Assembly: GCF_036227225.1 (NCBI RefSeq) | Contig: NZ_CP109444.1 | Coordinates: 5,437,501 to 5,501,500, forward strand | DNA length: 64,000 bases | Origin: Streptomyces sp. NBC_01478 | GTDB taxonomy: Bacteria > Actinomycetota > Actinomycetes > Streptomycetales > Streptomycetaceae | Direction: 5' to 3' | Shown here: one piece after another, positions 8,709-16,114 of the stretch | Numbering within the stretch: the first letter of the stretch is position 1 | Layout: each line of letters begins with the position of its first letter | Made by a program: the position numbers and the translations under genes | Notes under the pieces: model-generated | Told to the model about the DNA's origin: nothing | Databases searched by the model: none | Seen by the model: the letters and a program-made list of their open reading frames with translations, nothing else

Positions 8709-10024
8709 GGGGTGACCTCGCAGATGTCGGCGCCGAGGGCGTGGAGCTTGGTGGGCAGGTCGGCGTGTCCGCGCCGGAGTTGGTCGAGGCCGCCCAGCGT
8801 GGTGACACCGCGTGCGGTGAGGCCGGCGATGAGCAGGGCGGAGCCCGTGCGGATGTCGGTGGCTTCCACTCCGGTCCCGGTCAACTGCTGCGGGCCGGTG
8901 AGACGGCACTTGGTGGGCGACAGGTCGTGGATCTCGGCGCCGAGGCGGGCGAGTTGGGGCAGTAGGTTGCCGTGGCGGCCGGGGTTGATGGTGTCGGAGA
9001 AGAGATGAGTGCCGGGGCGGGTGAGGGCCAAGGCCATCAGGGGCGGTTCGAAGTCGGCGTCCAGGCCGCCGGGGGCGAGGGAGGCGACGGCTCGTAGCGG
9101 CCGGCTGGTGGGGTGGTTGTCTTGGGCGTGGATGGTCAGTACGTCGTCCTCGGTGCTCGCGGGCACACCGAGCTGTCGTAGAGCGCTGACCAGGGGAACG
9201 ACGTCATCGCCGCGTACGCCGCAGATATGCGCCTCGCCGCCCGTCACTGCGACGGCACAGGCCAGCGTGCCTGCCTCGATCTTGTCGCCGGGCACCTTCC
9301 AGGCGATGGTCTCCGTGGGGGCGGACGGGGGCGGCGCGAGCGAAAGAAGAGACTCGCTCGCCCGGCACTGCCATCCAGCCAGCCGTAGCGCCTCTACGAC
9401 ACTGAGCACTTCCGGCGAGAGATTGGGCCCGCCCAGCCGCAGTGGACGTCCGGCCACGACCGCGCGCAGGACGGCGGCGATGGTCGCGCCTCGGGAGCGG
9501 AAGGGCAGCATGATCGAGACCGTTCCGGTCCGTGCGGCGGCTGCTTCCACGAGGTAGCCCCGGTCGTCGACGGTCGTACGGTCGCCGAAGTGCTCGTAGA
9601 CCGCGAAGTGCTGTTCCATGCCGCGTTCCCCGATCCGGCACCCGCCTGGCCAGGGGAGACGGGCCCGTCCGTAGGCGCCGAGCAGTGCTGGTACGAGGTA
9701 GTACGAGGCTCGGATGCGTGCGGCGGTCTCGGGGTCGGGCTCCGCTTGCGGCCTGTCGCTGGGCAGGATGACCGCGGTGTGCGGATCGGAGACGGGGCGA
9801 GCCGTGTGCCAGCCGGACTGTTGGAGCAGGGTGAGCATCGTTTCGACGTCGGTGTTTGTCGGGACGTTGCCCAGGTGCACTGGGCGGTGCATGGCCGCGG
9901 CGGCGGCCAGAAGTGGCAGGGCTGCATTCTTGGACCCGTCGACAGTTACAGAACCGGCAAGGGGAGTGCCGGGCCGGATGGCGACCACTTCGGCGGCGAC
10001 TGGGGGGATCCGTACGGCTGTCAA
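8705..10024 (-). CDS. MurA-like enolpyruvyl transferase
   Basis: 439 residues, the usual MurA/EPSP-synthase-fold length (~420). Visible MurA landmarks: GSKNAALP near residue 30 (PEP/UDP-GlcNAc binding Lys-Asn), the loop PGGCRIGERGMEQH with the catalytic Cys, LDADFEPPL with the Asp region, and TDIRTGSALLIAGL with the conserved Arg. So it appears catalytically complete. TTG start at 10024 with AAGGAG upstream, three bases after the ATPase gene. It is not in a cell-wall operon; enolpyruvyl transferases of this kind (for example NikO/PolA in nikkomycin and polyoxin pathways) act on nucleotides, which fits the neighbours. Confidence 0.85.
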   Translation of the reverse strand: MTAVRIPPVAAEVVAIRPGTPLAGSVTVDGSKNAALPLLAAAAAMHRPVHLGNVPTNTDVETMLTLLQQSGWHTARPVSDPHTAVILPSDRPQAEPDPETAARIRASYYLVPALLGAYGRARLPWPGGCRIGERGMEQHFAVYEHFGDRTTVDDRGYLVEAAAARTGTVSIMLPFRSRGATIAAVLRAVVAGRPLRLGGPNLSPEVLSVVEALRLAGWQCRASESLLSLAPPPSAPTETIAWKVPGDKIEAGTLACAVAVTGGEAHICGVRGDDVVPLVSALRQLGVPASTEDDVLTIHAQDNHPTSRPLRAVASLAPGGLDADFEPPLMALALTRPGTHLFSDTINPGRHGNLLPQLARLGAEIHDLSPTKCRLTGPQQLTGTGVEATDIRTGSALLIAGLTARGVTTLGGLDQLRRGHADLPTKLHALGADICEVTP

Positions 10025-10027
10025 CCG

Positions 10028-10459
10028 TCAACTCCTTTGCAGGGGAAGGCATCGGGAAGGCTGGTCCGGGCCGCTGACCTTGAACTCGGCCCAGCACCGC
10101 TTGCCGGATGGCAGTGGTTCGATCCCGTGGCGGTCCGCGAGGGCGGCGACGATGAACAGGCCCCGTCCGCCTTCCTCTTCCGCGTCCGGCAGTCCGACCT
10201 GCGGGGCCTTGGAGCTGGCATCGGTCACCTCGATCAGCAGGCGTTCGTCGTTCAGGCGGGCGCCGGCCGAGATGGGGCCGTGGCCCGCGTGCCGTACCGC
10301 GTTGGCGAGCAACTCGGCGGCGACCAACTCCGCTGTTTCCAGGAGTTCCTGATCGAGGGAGGCGTCCCAGGCCCGTATCCCGGTGGCGAGTTGCCGGCGC
10401 GCGGAGCTGGCGGCAGCAGGTGTGCCGTGAACGGGGAAATGGATCTGATGCGCTTCCAT
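10028..10459 (-). CDS. HATPase_c anti-sigma-factor-like ATP-binding protein
   Basis: 143 residues from ATG 10459 with a strong AGGAGG six bases upstream. The N-box ELLANAVRHA and G-box GGRGLFIVAALADRHG of the RsbW/SpoIIAB-type GHKL ATPases are clear. These are very common in Streptomyces, as anti-sigma kinases or regulators. It is the first gene of the minus-strand operon, so it probably controls pathway expression with the divergent XRE protein. No partner sigma factor or antagonist is nearby. Confidence 0.83.
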   Translation of the reverse strand: MEAHQIHFPVHGTPAAASSARRQLATGIRAWDASLDQELLETAELVAAELLANAVRHAGHGPISAGARLNDERLLIEVTDASSKAPQVGLPDAEEEGGRGLFIVAALADRHGIEPLPSGKRCWAEFKVSGPDQPSRCLPLQRS

Positions 10460-10546
10460 GAGCGGCCTCCTGGATCGGTGTGGCAGCTCCACGCAACCGC
10501 TTCGGAGGCAGGCGGGGCCACGCCGTGTGCCGGCGCCGCATGACTT

Positions 10547-10593
10547 ATGCAGGAGCTGCATCGCGGTCAATTGCCGCTCGGTTACGCTCGGTT
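10547..10593. promoter_or_regulatory. Operator-like repeats in divergent promoter region
   Basis: Between the divergent ATPase and XRE genes there is a palindrome ATGCAG-gag-CTGCAT (10547-10561) and a direct repeat GCTCGGTT at 10576-10583 and 10586-10593, exactly 10 bases apart (one helical turn). Such spacing suits an autoregulatory DNA-binding protein, most simply the XRE regulator. Confidence 0.4.
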
Positions 10594-10635
10594 GAGCAGG
10601 CAGGATCGGCGGCGGCAGAAGGGGCCGTGGCGCAG

Positions 10636-11907
10636 ATGGCCGAGACACAGAGTGAAGCAAGACGGATCGGCGAAGTGATCCGTCAGGTCCGCGTGTTACA
10701 GCGGCGCTCGCAGACGGAGGTTGCCGCCGCCCTGGGGTACCACCAGTCGAAGGTGAGCCGTCTGGAGAGCGGCAGGGGCACCGAGGACGTGCGCACGCTG
10801 CGCGAGATCGCGCAGGTGCTGGACATTCCACTGGACCGTCTCGGTCTCGCCGCCTCCTCCGACACCAGCCCCGCCGACCCCGGAACAGAGGACATGCACC
10901 GCCGTACCTTCCTGGCCGCGAGCGTCGCAGCTCTCGCGGCTACGCCGTCGTCCACCGCAGCGCATTTCGACCTGGTACAGGTCCTGCTGCCAAGCACGAT
11001 CCCTGCTGCCACCGGGCAAGCCCTGGACATCGACGAGCTACGGGACCGGACACGGGACGTACGCCGGATGTTCTGCACGTGCGACTACACGGATCTGGAG
11101 CGGACGCTGCCGGGTCTGATCACCGACCTGCGCCATGCCGCCAGCGGCTCATCCGGCTCGGCGGAGGCGTCCGGATTGCTCGCCACCGCGTACCAGACGT
11201 CGGTGAGTCTGCTGCTGAAGCGAGCCGATCAGGGCAACGCCTGGCTCGCGGCCGGTCGGGCCATGGCCGAGGCGGAACGGTCGGGGGATCCCATCGTCCT
11301 CGCCGCCAGTGTCCGCGTTCACGCCCACGTCCTCGTACGCGAGAAACACACAGCCCAGGCCGTGAACATGGTCCGCCACACTGCCGACCAGCTCACCGGT
11401 TCCTACGACCAGCGCTCGCCCCGGTATCTGGCAGCGGTCGGCCTGTTGTTGCTGCGCGGGGTGACCGCCGCCAGTAGAAACGGCGATCGCGCCACCACCC
11501 AGGACTTCCTCACCGAGGCCAAGGAAGTGGCACGCTACGTCTCCTTCGACCGGCCCGACGCTTGGGCGAACTTCAGCCCCACCAACGTGGCTCTGCACGA
11601 GATCAGCGCGGCCGTCTCCTTCGGCGACGCCGGCATCGCGCTGGAAACCGCACGGCCCCTCATGCGACGCCACATTCCCGTCCCCGAGCGCCGGGCCGCG
11701 CTCTGGGTGGAGACCGCCCGCGCCTACAGTCAGCAGGGCAGACTCGCCGACGGCTACCAGGCCCTGCGCATCGCCGAGAGCTGTGCGGCCCAGGACATCC
11801 GCCGACCGGCCGTACGCGAACTGGTCGCCGACATGGCAGCCCGCGACCGCCGCCGGGCACTGCCCGAGCTGCACCACTTCAGCCGCCAACTGGGAGTGCC
11901 CGCGTGA
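10636..11907 (+). CDS. XRE-family transcriptional regulator with TPR-like sensor domain; contains a TTA codon
   Basis: 423 residues from ATG 10636; GTG 10627 is possible but too close to AGAAGGGG. HTH_3 at about residues 8-62 (RRSQTEVAAALGYHQSKVSR is the recognition part), then a Tat-like but internal MHRRTFLAASVAALAA, then a long helical region of TPR character. This domain order is frequent in Streptomyces regulators of small pathways. Residue 21 is Leu encoded by TTA (10696-10698), so translation should need the bldA tRNA and be tied to development. It lies divergent from the MurA-like operon and overlaps the flavoprotein gene, and is probably their regulator. Confidence 0.85.
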   Translation: MAETQSEARRIGEVIRQVRVLQRRSQTEVAAALGYHQSKVSRLESGRGTEDVRTLREIAQVLDIPLDRLGLAASSDTSPADPGTEDMHRRTFLAASVAALAATPSSTAAHFDLVQVLLPSTIPAATGQALDIDELRDRTRDVRRMFCTCDYTDLERTLPGLITDLRHAASGSSGSAEASGLLATAYQTSVSLLLKRADQGNAWLAAGRAMAEAERSGDPIVLAASVRVHAHVLVREKHTAQAVNMVRHTADQLTGSYDQRSPRYLAAVGLLLLRGVTAASRNGDRATTQDFLTEAKEVARYVSFDRPDAWANFSPTNVALHEISAAVSFGDAGIALETARPLMRRHIPVPERRAALWVETARAYSQQGRLADGYQALRIAESCAAQDIRRPAVRELVADMAARDRRRALPELHHFSRQLGVPA

Positions 11908-12449
11908 GTGACCAGCCCGACAAGCCGTTCCTCCAGATCGTCGTCTGCGCGGCCGGAGTCGCCGCCGACGTCGGCAAGCTGATCACCGCAGCACAGGAAC
12001 GGCACTGGGACGTCGGTGTCGTCGCCACCCCGCAAGGACTCGGCTTCCTCGACGTCGAGGCGGTCGAGGCACAGACCGGTCTCCCCATCCGCTCGGCCTG
12101 GCGAACACCGGACCAACCGCGCCCCACCCGCCCCGCGGACGCAATCGCGGTCGCCCCGGCCACCTTCAACACAGTCAACAAATGGGCCGCCGGAATCTCC
12201 GACAACCTCGCCCTGGGCATCCTGTGCGAAGCACCCGCGATGGGCGTACCTATCGCCGTGCTGCCGTACCTGAACTCCGCCCAGGCCGGCCACCCCGCGT
12301 ACCGCCAGAGCCTGCAGCGACTGCGCGAGATGGGCATCTTGATCGGGTCGTACGAGCCGCACCGGCCGAAGGCCGGCGGTGGGGCGGATCGGTATCGCTG
12401 GGAAGAAGTGCTGGAACTGCTTGCCCCGAGGCTGTCCGCGAGATCGTGA
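11904..12449 (+). CDS. Flavoprotein (HFCD/CoaC-like)
   Basis: 181 residues. GTG start overlaps the regulator's stop (GTGA). The sequence has the flavoprotein fold pattern: VVCAAGVAADVGKL, then VAPATFNTVNKWAAGISDNL (the P-A-T-x-N-T-x-x-K segment of HFCD decarboxylases) and AVLPYLNSAQAGHPAY. Family members bind FMN and decarboxylate cysteine-type thiols (CoaC, EpiD, MrsD); the substrate here is unknown. Its stop abuts the relaxase stop within TGATCA with no intergenic space. Confidence 0.8.
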   Translation: MSDQPDKPFLQIVVCAAGVAADVGKLITAAQERHWDVGVVATPQGLGFLDVEAVEAQTGLPIRSAWRTPDQPRPTRPADAIAVAPATFNTVNKWAAGISDNLALGILCEAPAMGVPIAVLPYLNSAQAGHPAYRQSLQRLREMGILIGSYEPHRPKAGGGADRYRWEEVLELLAPRLSARS

Positions 12450-14159
12450 TCAGCGCCGCCTTGCTTGCGGCGGTTGTGAGGTCGGGATGGCAGCGGATGT
12501 GTGGCCTGCGGCATCCGGGAGTTGTGGTGCGCTGCCGCTCCGTACTGTGCTGCGTGCCTGCGCAGCACGGGCTCGTGCGCTGGGCGCCGGTCGTGTGCTG
12601 AGGCGTTGGATACGCCAGGTCAGGACTCGTGCGGGAGAGTCGGCGTCGTCCAAGGCGCGTTGGTCGGCGGCCCGTTGGAGGAGCTGCTCCGGATCGTGGC
12701 CTGCTGCCTCAGCCTCGGCGAGAGCAGCGGTGAGGGCGCCAAAGGCGGGGTCTTCGGTGACCTGCTCGACATGGTCGGGCACGGCCTGGTGCAGGTGCCA
12801 AATGTGCCGGTCCACGATCGGTTGGGGCGGTCGGCGTTGCGCGAGGGTGGCCAAGGGGGCGGCTGCAGCCTGACCGGAGGCGGCTTGCAGATGGATCAGC
12901 GTCTCGCGCGCGGCGGCGACTTGCTGGTCGTGATGGTGGAGTCGGTGCCAGCGGGCGGCGGCTATGACGACGAGGATCGCGGCGTCGAGGAACATCGCCA
13001 GGACGGCTCCGTCTTTGGGCGCGGGTTCGCGGAGCATCGTTCGTACGGCGCCGCGCAGAGCCCGGGCGTGGTGGTGTTCGGCATGAATGCGGGAGCGGGT
13101 GGCGCGCTCGAACGCGCTTGCCGCCTCTCGGAGTTGAGGACGCACGGCTTGGGGCGTGACAAGGAGAAGGGCGTCGAGAGCTTCACCAAAGGCGGCCAGG
13201 TGCGCTTGAGAGGCTTCGTCGTCGGCCTGGTCAAGGTGGTGGGGTATGCGTTCGGCGGCGGCTGTGGCCTGATGCCAGGGGTTGGGCCTGCGCGTGCCCG
13301 ACTGACCGATGGGCTGCGGCCCCATGCTCGCAAGGCGTTCCTGGATTTTAGGGAGGGACAGGTCCGGGGCAAGTTTGGAGCCGGAGTACCAGATGGGACC
13401 CTGGGCGTCGTCCGCAACGGCGACCTTGTATCCCCGTACGTCGCCTGAGGGGAAGTGCACGACCTCGACGAGCACGCCGTCGAGGCGGCTGAGCATGTCG
13501 ACGAACTCCTCCATGGTGGAGGCGGCGGCCACCGCGGTGCGGACGGTGGCGCGCAGGCGTTCGCGGGCGGTCGTGTCGTGGCCGGCGCGGCGGGCCTTCT
13601 CCTGTTCGGCGCGAGTGGGGCGCTTGGCGGCGGTGCGGTCTCCGCGGACGACTTGGAAGAGGCCGTACTCCTTCTCGATGGCGGCAAGTTCACGGTCGGC
13701 GGTGAGGTAGTCGTTCCAGTGGCGGGCCGTGCGCAGGTCGGCGCGGACCTTGGTGGCGGCGATGTGGATGTGGTCGGGGGCGTGGCGAACGGCGACCCAA
13801 CGGCAGCTGTCCGGATCGCCCTCGGGTGCGATGCCGGTGGCCGCGACGACCCGGCGGGCGATGTCGGCCCACTCGTCATCGCTAAGGTGGCGGTCGCTCT
13901 CGGCGGCCCGGATCGAGCAGTGCCACGTGTGCTTCTCGGGCGCGCGGCCCAGTCGCCGGGCCTGCTTGACGTGCAGGTCGAGGTCGGCCACGAGGAGCCT
14001 CTTCGTGGCTTCGAAGTCGTCGGTGCGGCCGGGGTCGGGAGCGAAGCCGTCCCAGGAGGCGACCAGGTGGGGGTCGGTGTGGTCCTTGGCCTTCTTCGTG
14101 TCGAACAGGTACCGGATCAGGCCCGCGGTGTCCGTGCCGCCGCTGATCTTCGCGATCAT
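12450..14159 (-). CDS. Relaxase/mobilisation nuclease (MobA/VirD2-like)
   Basis: 569 residues from ATG 14159, which overlaps the MobC stop (ATGA). The N-terminal relaxase domain begins MIAKISGGTDTAGLIRYLFD, and the metal-binding histidine cluster is HAPDHIHIAATKV (H-x4-H-x-H) near residue 120. The C-terminal ~300 residues are helical and Arg/Ala-rich with a hydrophobic segment (AILVVIAAA). It should nick oriT and pilot the strand during transfer. No coupling ATPase lies alongside, so the element probably relies on another conjugation system. Confidence 0.85.
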   Translation of the reverse strand: MIAKISGGTDTAGLIRYLFDTKKAKDHTDPHLVASWDGFAPDPGRTDDFEATKRLLVADLDLHVKQARRLGRAPEKHTWHCSIRAAESDRHLSDDEWADIARRVVAATGIAPEGDPDSCRWVAVRHAPDHIHIAATKVRADLRTARHWNDYLTADRELAAIEKEYGLFQVVRGDRTAAKRPTRAEQEKARRAGHDTTARERLRATVRTAVAAASTMEEFVDMLSRLDGVLVEVVHFPSGDVRGYKVAVADDAQGPIWYSGSKLAPDLSLPKIQERLASMGPQPIGQSGTRRPNPWHQATAAAERIPHHLDQADDEASQAHLAAFGEALDALLLVTPQAVRPQLREAASAFERATRSRIHAEHHHARALRGAVRTMLREPAPKDGAVLAMFLDAAILVVIAAARWHRLHHHDQQVAAARETLIHLQAASGQAAAAPLATLAQRRPPQPIVDRHIWHLHQAVPDHVEQVTEDPAFGALTAALAEAEAAGHDPEQLLQRAADQRALDDADSPARVLTWRIQRLSTRPAPSARARAAQARSTVRSGSAPQLPDAAGHTSAAIPTSQPPQARRR

Positions 14160-14647
14160 CGGGCGGACCTTTTGGCGACGGCTTGGTTCGCGGCGGACGC
14201 GATGTGGCGGACGGTGGCGCTTACTGCGTCCAAGGTGGGTTCGACCTGGGCCAGCATGGCGTTGTCCCCAGGGTGTGGATGGCCGCCGGAGTGGAGCTTC
14301 TTGGTGATCTGGTTGATGTTGTGGCCGATCCAAGCGACCTCGCGGCGCAGGGCGGTCAGTTCGTCGATGTAGTCGTCGAGGGGTGTGCGCTGGCTTGGGA
14401 GGGCGAGGTCGCCGTGGAGGTGGGCCATGACGACGGCGCCGACGTAGTGGGCGCCGGCGATGTTCAGGGACCGGGCCTTGGCGAGGATCGCGGTCTTTTC
14501 GTCGGTGCTGTAGCGCACGTCGACGCGTTCTTTGCGTTGGACGGGTTCGCGCTGACGGCGGCGGGCGACTCGGTGCAGTGCGGCGGCATCGGCTGCTCGC
14601 GGCAGCGGAAGGGCGAGGCTCTCGACGAGCTTGTCCTCCTCGGGCAC
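14156..14647 (-). CDS. MobC-like relaxosome accessory protein
   Basis: About 163 residues from a suggested GTG at 14647; the frame continues upstream but that part is a shadow of the DUF2637 gene, so the start is unsure. Features match plasmid MobC proteins: RKERVDVRYSTDEKTAILAKA (ribbon-helix-helix-like DNA-binding start) and RREVAWIGHNINQITKKLHS (the GxNxNQ-type motif). It helps the relaxase bind and open oriT. Coupled to the relaxase by a four-base overlap. The proposed start lies within the first of three inverted repeats. Confidence 0.75.
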   Translation of the reverse strand: MPEEDKLVESLALPLPRAADAAALHRVARRRQREPVQRKERVDVRYSTDEKTAILAKARSLNIAGAHYVGAVVMAHLHGDLALPSQRTPLDDYIDELTALRREVAWIGHNINQITKKLHSGGHPHPGDNAMLAQVEPTLDAVSATVRHIASAANQAVAKRSAR

Positions 14648-14721
14648 CCCTGGTGCCCGAGCCCCTCCGCCACCCCTGGGGCGGAGGCACCCTCGTTGGA
14701 CCGGCCCTTGGACGGTCCAAC
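14639..14721. repeat. Three consecutive perfect inverted repeats, candidate oriT
   Basis: IR1: CTCGGGCACC / GGTGCCCGAG (14639-14648, 14652-14661, 3-base loop). IR2: CCTCCGCC / GGCGGAGG (14664-14671, 14680-14687). IR3: GTTGGACCG / CGGTCCAAC (14695-14703, 14713-14721). They lie directly upstream of, and partly within, the start of the mobC-relaxase pair, where oriT of mobilisable elements is usually found. The nic site cannot be assigned by eye. Confidence 0.5.
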
Positions 14722-14844
14722 GGGATACCTTGCTGGCTGGGTTGCGGTGGTGGTCATCTCCCTTTGGGTAGTGGGGAGTTCGTTGCCCGGGTCGTGCATG
14801 AGGGGGTTCTCCGTGGTGCGTTCGTGGGGCGGGAAGTTCTGGTC

Positions 14845-15747
14845 TCAGAAGGCGTGGGCAGATGCCCTGTCGCCTTCGGCCTGTCGCTGCGAGGCGGCCT
14901 CGTCGAGTTCGGTCTGCAAGGCGTCTTTGACCTTTTCCGCGTCGGCCCTGCCGATGGACAGGCCCTTGTCTCGTATCGCCGCTTCGATGTGGCGGCGTGA
15001 AGCGCGGCCTCCTCGTCCGAGTGGCGCGTTGCGAGCGATGGCGAGGAGCGCCTCGGAGACCGTGCTGGACTCTTGGTCTTCGGGCTCGTCCGAAGGATGC
15101 GGTGGCTCCGGCAGATTGGTGGCGTCCTGCGCCACGTCGGTGTGCCGGTCCGCCGCTTCGAGGGCGGCTGGCTGCGGCTGACCGGAATCGTCTTCCGTAA
15201 GACGGGCGATCTGGGTGCTGTTGTGGCTGCGGTCGGCAGCGTTGTGGCGTTGAGCGGCGTCGGCGGGCTCGGCAACGAGCTGGTGGATCTGTCGCATCAG
15301 GACGCCGAAGGCCAGCAGCGCGGCGGTTGGGGGGACCGCGGCGACCACGTAGTCGAGCAGAGGCACGGCGACGGTGGCACCCGTGCCGTTGACGCCCGCC
15401 ACGTTGAGTGCGATGGAGCCGACCGATCCGGTGGCGGTGAGGGCGATGGCCCACCCGTCGGTCGCTTGGCGCAAACCGGCGCGGAGCATGAGCAGTTCGC
15501 CCGCGATGATGAACGCGTCGAGGGTCGCCGGCCAGGCCCACTGGCGGACCGGGGAGTTCCTGAGCCCGTGTTGTCCGGCGACCTCGGCGAGATGCGCGTA
15601 CGAGAGCCAGAACCCACCGGCCGTGAGGGCCACGATGACCACACCCGCCGCGATGAGCGTGAATCGCTCGGCGGCCTGCTGGGTCGTGGTCGGCCGTCCC
15701 TCGTCGGGGCGTTCGTCTGGGTTGCTGGCGGTGGAGAGGTTCGTCAA
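14845..15747 (-). CDS. DUF2637 membrane protein (Spd-like, conjugative-element family)
   Basis: 300 residues from TTG 15747 with GGAG nine bases upstream. The N-terminal ~150 residues hold about four hydrophobic helices, with the DUF2637 signatures GGFWLSYAHLAEVAG and WAWPATLDAFIIAGELLMLR. The C-terminal half is polar and ends with a helix-turn-helix-like LGRGGRASRRHIEAAIRDKG. DUF2637 proteins are typical of Streptomyces plasmids and integrative elements; a role in spread or replication control is inferred only. It lies between MobC and the DUF3631 gene. Confidence 0.8.
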   Translation of the reverse strand: MTNLSTASNPDERPDEGRPTTTQQAAERFTLIAAGVVIVALTAGGFWLSYAHLAEVAGQHGLRNSPVRQWAWPATLDAFIIAGELLMLRAGLRQATDGWAIALTATGSVGSIALNVAGVNGTGATVAVPLLDYVVAAVPPTAALLAFGVLMRQIHQLVAEPADAAQRHNAADRSHNSTQIARLTEDDSGQPQPAALEAADRHTDVAQDATNLPEPPHPSDEPEDQESSTVSEALLAIARNAPLGRGGRASRRHIEAAIRDKGLSIGRADAEKVKDALQTELDEAASQRQAEGDRASAHAF

Positions 15748-15841
15748 GCGGGGTGCTCCTGGGCGTCGGCGTGTGGTCCGTCTTTGCCGTCTTGGCCGTT
15801 GCAAGCGCAGGTCAGGGCAGGTACGGCACGGGGTTTGGTCT

Positions 15842-15890
15842 GCCGTCCCGGCCGATGCCGGAGGCGTTCTCCGGCATCGGCCGGGACGGC
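15842..15890. repeat. Perfect 22-bp inverted repeat with 5-base loop
   Basis: Arms 15842-15863 and 15869-15890 are exact reverse complements (begin GCCGTCCCGG, end CCGGGACGGC) around GCGTT. No T-tract follows on either side, so it is not a simple terminator. It sits in a 366-base gap between DUF2637 and DUF3631 genes. Confidence 0.8.
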
Positions 15891-15902
15891 TTAGTGGTGG
15901 TG

Positions 15903-16095
15903 TGCCGTCCCAGCGGCTGCCGCTCTGACCTGCGGCGATACGGCGGGGACGGGCGGGACGGCACAAGACGGATCGGGGCGTGGTCCCGGTCCCGCAACGC
16001 GGCCTTCATGATCGCGTTGCCGTCTTGCCCCCGGTTGCCGTCTTGTCTGCATGCCGTTTGACCTGCGGGATCACGGCAGGGACGGCAGGGACGGC
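15903..16095. repeat. Iteron-like TGCCGTCCC repeats and a 37-base direct repeat
   Basis: The nonamer TGCCGTCCC or its complement GGGACGGCA recurs at 15841, 15903, 15955 and 16079, with a partial copy at 16088. Two ungapped 37-base copies starting TGACCTGCGG (15926-15962 and 16059-16095) agree at 30 positions. Together with the adjacent 22-bp palindrome this looks like a replication or transfer-initiation locus serving the DUF3631 protein. Confidence 0.5.
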
Positions 16096-16114
16096 CACCC
16101 GGGGGATGCGGGCC

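Noticed and set aside
1..12449. Second attachment site (copy of tRNA-Thr 3' end)
   Set aside because: No stretch resembling TTCGAACC with the flanking T-arm was found by eye; it probably lies left of the window.
14648..15541. Upstream extension of the MobC frame to 461 residues
   Set aside because: This part is a shadow of the DUF2637 gene with Arg/Gly-rich composition.
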